Source of the DNA: Ferrithrix thermotolerans DSM 19514
GTDB lineage: Bacteria > Actinomycetota > Acidimicrobiia > Acidimicrobiales > Acidimicrobiaceae
Length of the DNA stretch: 49,756 nucleotides
Assembly: GCF_900128965.1 (NCBI RefSeq)
Contig: NZ_FQUL01000015.1
Coordinates: 1-49,756, forward strand
Direction of reading: 5' to 3'
Made by a program: the position numbers and the translations under genes. This document shows, piece by piece, positions 29,922-38,226 of this stretch. The notes below the pieces were generated by a model. That model worked only from the letters and a program-made list of their open reading frames with translations, was not told the origin of the DNA and made no database searches. Position 1 is the first letter of the stretch. Each line of letters opens with the position of its first letter.

Positions 29922-30728
29922 CTAAGCTCCAATCGTGTTGTGACTTTGTTGAGATATCCAGGAATTGAACTGCGCAGGTGTAACCACCTTTACAGTGAAA
30001 AGCATCTCCGAGTGATAGAGTCCACAAAGCTGTGAACACCTACCAATGAAGGTGCCAGTTTGGGTTGGCGTAAAGTCAAAGTAGTTGTTCACGCCAGGCA
30101 GTGCGTACCTTGAGAAGTCGAACTGCGGTACGTAGAAACCATGAACTACATCATTAGATACCAGATGAATTGTCGTTGTTTCTCCCTCAGGCAAGACCAA
30201 CTGAGGATATACACTTGATCCACCTACCCCCTGGGTAACCTTGGTAACACCAAAGGAGGGATAATTGAACTTCCACCCCCACTGAAACCCGACGACATTC
30301 ACTCTAAGATTCGGATGTGATGAAACAGCGGTAACCTTGTTCTCCACCTGCACGGTAAGGACAAAAAGAAACGCCACTATCAAGATGGGGATAACCGTCC
30401 AAGTGACTTCCACCGGGATGTGGGAGTGTGTCTGCTTTGGAATCGACTCGTCCTTCTTTCGATACCGAAATATCGCCCAACCCAACGGTACAAAGACAGA
30501 GAGAAGAACCGGTATTGAGATGATAGTGAAGAGCTGAAACAGGTGAAACGTATCCCGGCCTTGAGTCGTCGCTCCCTTATTTATCGCAAAGGTAGGAAGG
30601 TTACACGCACCAAGGACCAACGAAGCACCCAAACCGGTACCTACAACCCTTACAACCTTCGGTAACCTAGATAAGTGCACCAGTCGCCTCGGAAATGAGG
30701 CACTTCCTAATAAACCACTTGCCCTCAT
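29922..30728 (-). CDS. ctaC: Cytochrome c oxidase subunit II
   Basis: It carries the CuA centre that receives electrons. Ligands are H196 (VVHGFYVP) and the cluster C231-S-Q-L-C235-G-L-Y-H239-S-E-M242. A lipobox VLGAC (Cys42) follows an N-terminal hydrophobic segment, so it is probably a lipoprotein; two further membrane helices (residues ~64-85 and ~110-128) follow. The aromatic GFQWGWKFNYP motif for electron entry is present. 268 residues, ATG start. No fused cytochrome c domain is seen, in keeping with direct transfer from QcrC in a supercomplex. Confidence 0.96.
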   Translation of the reverse strand: MRASGLLGSASFPRRLVHLSRLPKVVRVVGTGLGASLVLGACNLPTFAINKGATTQGRDTFHLFQLFTIISIPVLLSVFVPLGWAIFRYRKKDESIPKQTHSHIPVEVTWTVIPILIVAFLFVLTVQVENKVTAVSSHPNLRVNVVGFQWGWKFNYPSFGVTKVTQGVGGSSVYPQLVLPEGETTTIHLVSNDVVHGFYVPQFDFSRYALPGVNNYFDFTPTQTGTFIGRCSQLCGLYHSEMLFTVKVVTPAQFNSWISQQSHNTIGA

Positions 30729-30741
30729 AAACTAACCACTC

Positions 30742-32415
30742 CTACTGCCTGTCCTGGCCACCGCGACGACGCTGGCGTCTTGAACCACGACCCCCAAACA
30801 GCCCACCGCTTCCGGGAAGATTCCGTGGGACTCTAAATATCCCTGAACCGCCCGACCTAGATGGACCGATCTCGTCGTGAAATGCAGAACCTCCGCCCTT
30901 CGACGAACTCTCCCCTACTCCGACAAGATCCTTGTCTCGGTGTTCACTTGCAACTCCACCCATGAAAGACTCATACTCCTTCTCCTCAGGTACCTCCATG
31001 GGCTCGAACTCCTCTTTGACCACGCCCCCAGCCTCATCTCCTGCGACAGGCACGGAGTGGTACTCCCCGTCCAGTGACCTCGTAATAACAACCGGAGGTC
31101 GTCGCGACCCAGCCTCCTCAACTACTTCCGTCTCCTTCGTCAGCATGTAGGTTACATATCCAGCTACTGGTGGTAGAGCGATCAGCAGGACCCTGAACGT
31201 CCACAAGACAAGGTTAAGCGAAGTATTGAACGTGTTGGCGAGAACATCTGTTGACGACGCAAAGAACAATACGATGTAGAAGGTAAGAATACCCACACCA
31301 AGCGACGTTCTCCAAGGATTATCCCTAGGACGATCACATAGGTTGTGGACTTCGTCGTCCTTCGTTATCTTTTTCTCAATAAACGGCCAGAGACTCAGAG
31401 CAGTAAAGGTAAGGCCAGGCAACAAGACCGCTGGGAAGAATACATTTGGGATCATATGTCCAAACCCAACCACCTCCCACGAGGGCATAAGCCTTAGGGC
31501 ACCGTCAAGCCACCCCATGTACCAGTCGGGCTGGACGGCATAGCTAACCTTGTAGGGGACGTATGGACCGTATAACCAGATGGGATTGATCTGCACGAGC
31601 CCCCCAAGAGCCGCTATCACAGCAGCCGTTATGAAGAAGAACCCACCAGCTTCAAGCGCATAAGTCGGCCAAAACACCGTGCCAACCACGTTTTTGTTCG
31701 TGCGCTTCGGAGCTGGATACTGAGTATGTTTTTGGTGATACATAATTCCAAGATGTGCCGCCAGCAAACCTACGATCAGTGCTGGCACCAGCAGCACGTG
31801 AATAGTGTAAAATCTCGGAATTATAGCGTTGCCAGGGTAATTTCCACCAAAGAGGAAGAATGCCAGGTAACTTCCCACCAGAGGTACCGACTCAACGATA
31901 GAAAAAGCTATCCTGATGCCGGTCCCCGAAATTAGGTCGTCCGGTAGTGAGTACCCGATGAAGCCGTTGACTATTGCCAAAATTAGGAGAATGGACCCAA
32001 TGATCCAGTTGATCTCCCTAGGCTTCCTAAACGATCCAGTGAAGAACACCCTGCACAGATGCACAACGATCGCTGCTATAAAGATATTCGCTGCCCAGTG
32101 GTGCATCTGTCTCATGACGAGACCCGCTCTTACTGAAAAACTAATATGCAACGTCGAAGCGTACGCCTCCGACATACTTTGCCCTCTAAGCGGAGCGTAC
32201 GAACCGTGGTATATGATCTGCTGCGTCGAGGGCACGTAAAACAGCGTGAGGAAAACTCCCGTAAACAGCAACACTATAAATGAGTACAGCGCTATCTCAC
32301 CCAACATGAAGGACCAATGGTCAGGAAAGATCTTATTTAGGGAACTTCTTCCACCTTTAGCGATACCTAGGCGCTCATCCAGCCATTCCGTTGTCTTTTC
32401 AACTCGCTTATTCAT
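30742..32415 (-). CDS. qcrB: Cytochrome bc1 complex cytochrome b subunit
   Basis: The quinol-oxidising membrane subunit with two b haems. Haem-binding histidines lie in MRQMHHWAANIFIAAIVVH and YTIHVLLVPALIVGLLAAH; the Qo-site motif is the actinobacterial PDWY (VQPDWYMGWLDG). At 557 residues it has a ~150-residue hydrophilic C-terminal extension, ending in a basic, glycine-rich tail, beyond the eight helices; extended tails are common in actinobacterial QcrB. It overlaps the qcrA end by eight bases and starts with ATG. Confidence 0.96.
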   Translation of the reverse strand: MNKRVEKTTEWLDERLGIAKGGRSSLNKIFPDHWSFMLGEIALYSFIVLLFTGVFLTLFYVPSTQQIIYHGSYAPLRGQSMSEAYASTLHISFSVRAGLVMRQMHHWAANIFIAAIVVHLCRVFFTGSFRKPREINWIIGSILLILAIVNGFIGYSLPDDLISGTGIRIAFSIVESVPLVGSYLAFFLFGGNYPGNAIIPRFYTIHVLLVPALIVGLLAAHLGIMYHQKHTQYPAPKRTNKNVVGTVFWPTYALEAGGFFFITAAVIAALGGLVQINPIWLYGPYVPYKVSYAVQPDWYMGWLDGALRLMPSWEVVGFGHMIPNVFFPAVLLPGLTFTALSLWPFIEKKITKDDEVHNLCDRPRDNPWRTSLGVGILTFYIVLFFASSTDVLANTFNTSLNLVLWTFRVLLIALPPVAGYVTYMLTKETEVVEEAGSRRPPVVITRSLDGEYHSVPVAGDEAGGVVKEEFEPMEVPEEKEYESFMGGVASEHRDKDLVGVGESSSKGGGSAFHDEIGPSRSGGSGIFRVPRNLPGSGGLFGGRGSRRQRRRGGQDRQ

Positions 32416-33310
32416 TACCCCTCTCCCAAAAACCAGGACCGATAGGCTCGTTAAATCCAGATTGCGATCTAATTACTCCCTCTGCATCCACGTAAATCGG
32501 CAACTGAGGAAGTGGCCGTGGAGCAGGACCAAATACAGGTGTCGCACCCGTCAACACGTCAAAGAGACTCTGGTGACACGGACATAGAAGTTGCTGTGTC
32601 AACTCTTGGTATAGTCCTACAGGACATCCTGCGTGCGTACATACCTTGGAAAATGCCAAGTAGCCCTGAGGACCCCAGGTTTCTCTTCCCGGACGAGTAA
32701 CGATATCATAATTTCCCGGCCTCACGAGGATTACTTGATCGACTGCATTTCCGATGAAACCCTCCGGAAAAACCGTCATGGCTCCGCCGACCTCTAGATC
32801 ACTAACTAGAACCGGCGACCCGTCCACCTTGGTCAGCTGCGAGCCGTGCTTCCAATCTGTTAGATAGAGCGACTTGCCAGGAACCGGCCCAAGGGAACGG
32901 AGGAACGGGAAGAGCTGCAAAATAGCGAAGGCTCCTAGAGATACACCTAGCATCTTTCCCAGAAAAGACCTCCTACCTAAGACCTTATTGCCCCGCTCCA
33001 GGGACTTGTAGAAAGCCTCCCGATCAAGGTCTGAAGACCTTAAGTCGTGTCTTTCTTGAACATAGGGTCCGTGAGGGGTGAGGTATTTACCCCACGCCAC
33101 TATTCCGACACCGATTCCCACAAGAGCGACAAATAGTAGAGCGCCTTCCACCTGAGGTTGACCACCTAGCCAAAAGGTAACCCCTAAACCGATAGTCGCC
33201 AGAAAGGATATAACAAAGAGTGCACCGATAAACCGCTCCATGGATCTAGACCCAGTCATCGATGAGTAGTCAAGGTTTGGATCCTTGCGGGCTTGTTGTA
33301 CATCACTCAT
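32408..33310 (-). CDS. qcrA: Rieske iron-sulfur subunit of the bcc complex
   Basis: It carries the 2Fe-2S cluster that takes electrons from quinol. Ligand motifs are C224-T-H-A-G-C229 and C243-P-C-H246. The N-terminal part has two helices (~27-47, ~57-74) and a third (~119-138) preceded by RRSFLG, a twin-arginine motif typical of actinobacterial Rieske proteins, where the last helix is Tat-inserted. ATG at 33310 is chosen over an upstream in-frame start at 33334; it overlaps the qcrC stop as ATGA. 300 residues. Confidence 0.96.
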   Translation of the reverse strand: MSDVQQARKDPNLDYSSMTGSRSMERFIGALFVISFLATIGLGVTFWLGGQPQVEGALLFVALVGIGVGIVAWGKYLTPHGPYVQERHDLRSSDLDREAFYKSLERGNKVLGRRSFLGKMLGVSLGAFAILQLFPFLRSLGPVPGKSLYLTDWKHGSQLTKVDGSPVLVSDLEVGGAMTVFPEGFIGNAVDQVILVRPGNYDIVTRPGRETWGPQGYLAFSKVCTHAGCPVGLYQELTQQLLCPCHQSLFDVLTGATPVFGPAPRPLPQLPIYVDAEGVIRSQSGFNEPIGPGFWERGNE

Positions 33311-34173
33311 CTTTGCGCACGACCTCCAACCCAATATCCAAACAGCATCAGCCCACCCAGGCCAATGAGGATTCCGACAAAGCCTTCCGTAACCGGCCCC
33401 ACATGCCCTAAAGCCAAACCTCCCGGATCTTGTGGCCTTTGCAGATACAAAACGTATTTGACGATGTCTGCAACTTGGGCGTTGCTAAGAGTTCCATTGC
33501 CGAATCTGGGCATATTTCCGGGACCCGTCCTAACAGCTTCTGCTATCTGCGTGGCACCGACTCCATAAAGCGATGGCGCATACACGTTGTTAGCGAGGGC
33601 ATCTCCAACGCCTGTAATGGTGTGACACGCAGCGCAGTTCGTTGAAAACAAACTTTGCCCCTGCGATATGTTCGCTCCGGTAACGTTCACAGATGGTATC
33701 CCCGGACCACCAGGAGCCAAAGACGAAACATAAGCAGCTATCGCTAGCGTCTGCTGCCGGGTAAACTTTCTCGGCTTTTGCACGGCCTGAACGGTTGGAT
33801 CTTCGAGAGGCATACGGCCCGTATAAACCCAAAAGTCTATGGTCGCTGCTCCCAGCCCTTGAAGATTCGGCGCCCTAGAACTTCCGCCGGCATCTATGCC
33901 ATGGCACGTCGAACAGTTCTCTATGAAAAGCGTTCGACCCTCTGGAATGAGAGACGAGGGCGGGTTCTTGTACACGATCGCTGGAGCGTTTGCTTGGGTA
34001 AATGTAACCGACTTGGCCTCTTTCACCGATGTCTGCTGAGTTGCCTGTTGGGCCGCAGCAGAAGAGCCCCCAAAGGCAAGCATTCCGGCAAATCCAACGG
34101 CAGTCGACAAGAGCGCAGAAATACCTAGTGCTCTTGCCTTTGAAGAGTTCAAACTCCTAAGTGAAACCTTCAT
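33307..34173 (-). CDS. qcrC: Di-haem cytochrome c subunit of the bcc complex
   Basis: This subunit replaces both cytochrome c1 and soluble cytochrome c in actinobacteria, passing electrons directly to CuA. Two haem-binding sites are visible: C87-S-T-C90-H and C180-A-A-C183-H. An N-terminal signal/anchor (residues ~14-35) and one C-terminal helix (VGILIGLGGLMLFGYWVGG) fix it on the outer face of the membrane. ATG at 34173 has GGGAG directly upstream and is preferred over TTG at 34191; 288 residues. Confidence 0.96.
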   Translation of the reverse strand: MKVSLRSLNSSKARALGISALLSTAVGFAGMLAFGGSSAAAQQATQQTSVKEAKSVTFTQANAPAIVYKNPPSSLIPEGRTLFIENCSTCHGIDAGGSSRAPNLQGLGAATIDFWVYTGRMPLEDPTVQAVQKPRKFTRQQTLAIAAYVSSLAPGGPGIPSVNVTGANISQGQSLFSTNCAACHTITGVGDALANNVYAPSLYGVGATQIAEAVRTGPGNMPRFGNGTLSNAQVADIVKYVLYLQRPQDPGGLALGHVGPVTEGFVGILIGLGGLMLFGYWVGGRAQR

Positions 34174-34236
34174 AGCTCTCCCATACCTCAAACCCTCGAA
34201 CCTCTAACCTGAACGACGTCGCAAGCAAAGCTACCG

Positions 34237-34833
34237 CTAATGAAGAAGAAACAGACATGCATAGAGAGCAACCCAAACGACGTCAACGAAGTGCCAGTAG
34301 TAACTCACAGACTGGATGGCAGCCAATCTGCCGGGATCTTTAGCCCTGCCCGCCATTCTTAGCAGTAAAAATCCCATAGCAACGAGACCTAAGATCACGT
34401 GAAGCCCGTGAAGACCTGACATAAGGTAGAACAAAGAACCATAAGCATTGGTCTGGGGTCCAAATGTAAATTTATGCCACTCAACCGCCTGGTTAGCGAC
34501 GAAGGAGGCACCCATAACGATCGTCAGTACTATCCACCACTTCGCTGACCGTAACCTGTTATGTTCTGCTTCGAACACAGCCTTTTGCATGGTCACGGAT
34601 GACATAACCAAAATCGCAGTGAATATCCCCGCCTGAACTACGTCGAGATGGATACCCGCAGGCGGCCAAGGTTTGCCGTCGTGAGCCCTTATTGTAAAAT
34701 AGGCCGCAAAGAGACCGCTGAAAAACATCATCTCTGAACCGAGCCACACCATAGTGCCTACGCCCAAGATGGTCGGCTTGTTGAACCGTATTGGTTCTCG
34801 ACCACTGCGGGCGGCTACAACTGCTTGCGCCAC
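34237..34833 (-). CDS. ctaE: Cytochrome c oxidase subunit III
   Basis: A membrane subunit that stabilises subunit I and its proton uptake. Five helices are expected, including GTMVWLGSEMMFFSGLFAAYF and the C-terminal YYWHFVDVVWVALYACLFLL with the family motif WHFVDVVW; GLHGLHVILGL is also typical. The GTG at 34833 is preferred (AGGTGGG just before it) over a TTG at 34866; 198 residues. It is the first gene of the ctaE-qcrCAB-ctaCDF run, so the promoter should lie in 34834-34905. Confidence 0.93.
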   Translation of the reverse strand: MAQAVVAARSGREPIRFNKPTILGVGTMVWLGSEMMFFSGLFAAYFTIRAHDGKPWPPAGIHLDVVQAGIFTAILVMSSVTMQKAVFEAEHNRLRSAKWWIVLTIVMGASFVANQAVEWHKFTFGPQTNAYGSLFYLMSGLHGLHVILGLVAMGFLLLRMAGRAKDPGRLAAIQSVSYYWHFVDVVWVALYACLFLLH

Positions 34834-34905
34834 GTTCCCACCTAAAACTACTCGCCATTTATACAAATCCTCATAAAAAGAGGGTCTTGTATAACTCTAC
34901 GTCAA

Positions 34906-37047
34906 CTACTTAACTAAAAGCCAATTGGGAAATGGTTGAGAACTATAAATTTTTATCCGATTCGTAGCCCGAGTTACTGCTACGTAAAGAGCAGGCAGGC
35001 TTCGCTCGGCATCATCGACCAAGGACAGGGGTTCAAGAATAAACACCTCGTCGAACTCTAGGCCCCTCACCTGCTCGACTCCTATTACAGATATTGACTC
35101 CCACTCACTTAGCCCTTCTTTATCGATCTCTCTTCTTAGCGCTTCGCTGTCTTTGTTAGGAACGATCATCGCAAAGCGACCCTGCTCTTTACGTTCAAAT
35201 AGGTCCTTCGCATCAGCAACCGCTCTTTGTATAAGGTCCTTCGCTTCGATAAACTGCACTCCTCCAGGAAAGCTCCGGATCGACTTGGTCCTTCTCGACC
35301 CAGCTAGGTATCGACTCTTAATAAGATCGGCTAGCTCCGATATCTCTTGAGAGGTTCTGTAGTTCACTGAGAGCTCCAGCATATGATGGTCTTTCGAAGA
35401 AAGTGGTTCCAAAATATCATCCCATCGCCTATTAGGCCATGGACCAAAGGACTGAGCAAGGTCCCCCAGTATCGTCATAGATCCTGAAGGGCACTTTCGC
35501 TTCAGTAGTCTTGCCGTCATCGGGGATATATCTTGGGCTTCATCCACAATTACATGACCGAAGGTCACGTCATCATCGCTTTGTTCATCTAAGAAGGTCT
35601 GAAGTTCATCGAGCAAGACCACGTCTTCAATACTCCATTGATGTCTCTTTACATCAACACCTTGGTCTATCGTCAAGACATCTAGCTCTTCTTCGCTGAG
35701 GATATCCTTGGCTGCGAGTTTCAGCAGGGCTCTGTGACTAAAGAGATCATACAGGGTCTCTTCTGCTGAAAGACGAGGCCAAATCCGCTCAACGACAAGC
35801 TGAAACTCTACCGACTTCCTTAACGCAGCGGCGACCTCCCTCGCCACCTCCACACCGTCTTCGCCGGGTAGATGCTGTGCCACTTGATCCTCAAGTCCAG
35901 CGTGGATGGAGATCACATTTGTGACCGCCCTAACTTCAGTGGTCAGGTCCCCTCCCTCAAGGTACTGTTCTGCGAGCAGTTGTGAGAGTCGCAACTCAAT
36001 CACTTTTCTTTTAGGGTTGTGCGGACCTGGACGGCGCTTCATTGATCGTACGAGTTCTTGGCTCATTTCAGTGGTAACCGTCAAGTACTTTCTTCCAAAA
36101 GCCAGTCGCAGGTCTTTCCTCAAAGGTCTCTCTCTGTCCCTGACGGCCTTCCTGAGCAGCTTCTCCATTCTGAGATCTCCTTTGAGGCGCCTTCTCTGTA
36201 TCTCTGGCTCAAAAGCAGCCTCCGCAAATCCGCAAAGCCCCGCAATGGTATGCAGTTCTACTCCGCTCTCGCCCAAAGACGGCAACACCCTGCTTATATA
36301 TTTGACAAACTCTGAAGAGGGGCCTATTACTAAGAGGGGCTGTCGCTCAAATCGCCATCTATGGGTGTACATGAGGTAGGCGGCACGATGTAGTGCAACC
36401 GCAGTTTTTCCCGTACCTGGAGCACCTTGCACTACCAAAATCCCCGAAAGAGGGTACCTTACGATCTCGTCCTGCTCTGCCTGGATCGTCGAGACGATGT
36501 CAGACATGTAACTAGTTCGGGGTTTTGAGATCGCACTAAAAAGAGCACTTGGAGATGGAGGCTCTAAGTACCCCTCACGACTGTCTTCCTCTAAAGATGA
36601 AAGCCATTCATCTTCGATGTTGACGACGACATCACGATTACAAAATATGTGTCGGCGAAGTTTCACGCCCATTGTATCTTTCCCAGTGGCGCGATAAAAC
36701 GCCTCTGCAATCGGAGCTCGCCAGTCCACAACCAGCGGTTCCATAGTCTCCGAGTTCACCGACACCCTTCCGATGTGGTAAGACTCGCCCTCGGACAGCT
36801 CTGCAGGCGGCTGAAAGTCAATCCTCCCAAAGATGAGAGCTTGATCCCCTATCTCGAGATTCTCGAGCCTAGCCAAAGACGACCGTACCACGACATCCCG
36901 TTCAACTTTTGCTTGGTGCGTTCCGCCTCTTTCGACCTCCAAGACCTGGTTCATAGAAGACTTGATCTGTTGCTTTATCTCCTCAAGACGCTTATAGGCC
37001 ATCTTCACGTAGCCAGACTCAAACTCCAAATCTTTTTGACTTGCCAC
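34906..37047 (-). CDS. helD: HelD-like superfamily 1 helicase / RNA polymerase recycling ATPase
   Basis: A UvrD/Rep-related ATPase. Motif I is VVQGAPGTGKTAVALHRAAY followed by LMYTHRWRFERQPLLVIGPS, the sequence that marks HelD; Walker B is VIVDEAQDISPM; late motifs are GVEQVRGLEFDEVFI and LYVAVTRAT. The N-terminal ~70 residues (EFESGYVKMAYKRLEEIKQQIK) form the coiled-coil typical of HelD proteins, which free stalled RNA polymerase; the actinobacterial variant HelR also relates to rifamycin tolerance. 713 residues, GTG start. Divergent from hemE across about 60 bases. Confidence 0.85.
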   Translation of the reverse strand: MASQKDLEFESGYVKMAYKRLEEIKQQIKSSMNQVLEVERGGTHQAKVERDVVVRSSLARLENLEIGDQALIFGRIDFQPPAELSEGESYHIGRVSVNSETMEPLVVDWRAPIAEAFYRATGKDTMGVKLRRHIFCNRDVVVNIEDEWLSSLEEDSREGYLEPPSPSALFSAISKPRTSYMSDIVSTIQAEQDEIVRYPLSGILVVQGAPGTGKTAVALHRAAYLMYTHRWRFERQPLLVIGPSSEFVKYISRVLPSLGESGVELHTIAGLCGFAEAAFEPEIQRRRLKGDLRMEKLLRKAVRDRERPLRKDLRLAFGRKYLTVTTEMSQELVRSMKRRPGPHNPKRKVIELRLSQLLAEQYLEGGDLTTEVRAVTNVISIHAGLEDQVAQHLPGEDGVEVAREVAAALRKSVEFQLVVERIWPRLSAEETLYDLFSHRALLKLAAKDILSEEELDVLTIDQGVDVKRHQWSIEDVVLLDELQTFLDEQSDDDVTFGHVIVDEAQDISPMTARLLKRKCPSGSMTILGDLAQSFGPWPNRRWDDILEPLSSKDHHMLELSVNYRTSQEISELADLIKSRYLAGSRRTKSIRSFPGGVQFIEAKDLIQRAVADAKDLFERKEQGRFAMIVPNKDSEALRREIDKEGLSEWESISVIGVEQVRGLEFDEVFILEPLSLVDDAERSLPALYVAVTRATNRIKIYSSQPFPNWLLVK

Positions 37048-37107
37048 AAATCCCCTCGAGCTGCCAACGATAAAAGTACCCCAAAGAGCTTAGGCTGTAG
37101 GTTTAAG

Positions 37108-38226
37108 ATGACAGAGCATCCACTTACAACTCACACCCAAAAGCCACTTATCGACCCTTCAATCCTACGAGCGGCAAAACGGGAAAGGCCGGAACGAACA
37201 CCAGTATGGTTTATGAGACAAGCCGGACGATCACTACCTGAGTACAGAGAGATACGAGGCATAGGATCTATCCTCGACGTCATAAAAGATGCAAAACTTG
37301 TTGCCGAGATAACGATGCAGCCCGTTAGACGTTACGGAGTAGATGCCGCCGTTTTATACTCAGACATCATGGTACCCTTGCTCGGCGCCGGGGTGTCTGT
37401 CGACATCGTACAGGGGAAAGGACCACAGATATCCAACCCAATGCGAACGACCAAAGATCTTGATTTACTGCGTCCGACGGAGATTCGCGACGCAGTCCAC
37501 TACGTAAAAGACGCTATTGAGATCCTCAAGTCTTCTCTAGAGGTTCCGCTAATCGGATTTGCGGGCGCACCGTTTACTGTGGCGAGCTACCTGATAGAGG
37601 GTGGACCGTCAAAGTCCTACTCCAAGACCAAGGCCCTTATGTTAGAGGACGAGAGGATGTGGCACGGCCTCATGGAACGGCTAGTGGAGGTAGCCTTCGA
37701 GTTTCTCCGCCTCCAGATCGATGCGGGGGTCGACCTTATTCAAGTCTTTGACTCCTGGGTAGGCTCTTTGTCTCAACGACACTACCTAAAGTACGTAAAG
37801 CCATACACCAGAGAGCTATTCAATGCCCTATCAACCTATCCAGTCCCAAAGATACACTTTGGAGTGGGTACCGGCGAGCTACTGGCGGACATGGCAGATA
37901 TGAACATCGATGTCTTAGGGGTGGACTGGAGAACTAGTCTGAGAGACGCTAAACAGCGTAGCCGTCGTCCTTTAGCTATGCAAGGTAACCTCGATCCAGC
38001 GGTGCTGGAAGCCTCCCCAAAGACGGTTCTGTCGGAGTGTATCGAGGTAATTAAGAGCTCAAGGAGTTGTGATGGATACATCTTCAATCTAGGTCACGGA
38101 GTTCCTCCTCATATCGACCCGGCCCAACTCGAACGAATAGTTAGGTTTGTCCATGAGTTTGGAGACAAAATACGCTACGAAGATTTAGACCCTTCAGTGG
38201 AGACAATTTGGGAGTATTTGGATTGA
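37108..38226 (+). CDS. hemE: Uroporphyrinogen decarboxylase
   Basis: It removes four carboxylates from uroporphyrinogen III to give coproporphyrinogen III in haem synthesis. The signature TPVWFMRQAGRSLPEYREIR (residues ~26-45), YSDIMVPLLGAGV, PLIGFAGAPFTVASYLIEGG and the C-terminal GYIFNLGHGVPPHI are all present. The open frame reaches back to 36649 over helD, but ATG at 37108 is the correct start: it gives 372 residues, matches the family N-terminus and has AGG upstream. It overlaps cgoX by four bases. Confidence 0.96.
   Translation: MTEHPLTTHTQKPLIDPSILRAAKRERPERTPVWFMRQAGRSLPEYREIRGIGSILDVIKDAKLVAEITMQPVRRYGVDAAVLYSDIMVPLLGAGVSVDIVQGKGPQISNPMRTTKDLDLLRPTEIRDAVHYVKDAIEILKSSLEVPLIGFAGAPFTVASYLIEGGPSKSYSKTKALMLEDERMWHGLMERLVEVAFEFLRLQIDAGVDLIQVFDSWVGSLSQRHYLKYVKPYTRELFNALSTYPVPKIHFGVGTGELLADMADMNIDVLGVDWRTSLRDAKQRSRRPLAMQGNLDPAVLEASPKTVLSECIEVIKSSRSCDGYIFNLGHGVPPHIDPAQLERIVRFVHEFGDKIRYEDLDPSVETIWEYLD

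Noticed and set aside
36649-37107. 153-codon N-terminal extension of HemE
   Set aside because: It lies antisense to the conserved helD N-terminus and has no match to the family; ATG at 37108 fits the known N-terminus.
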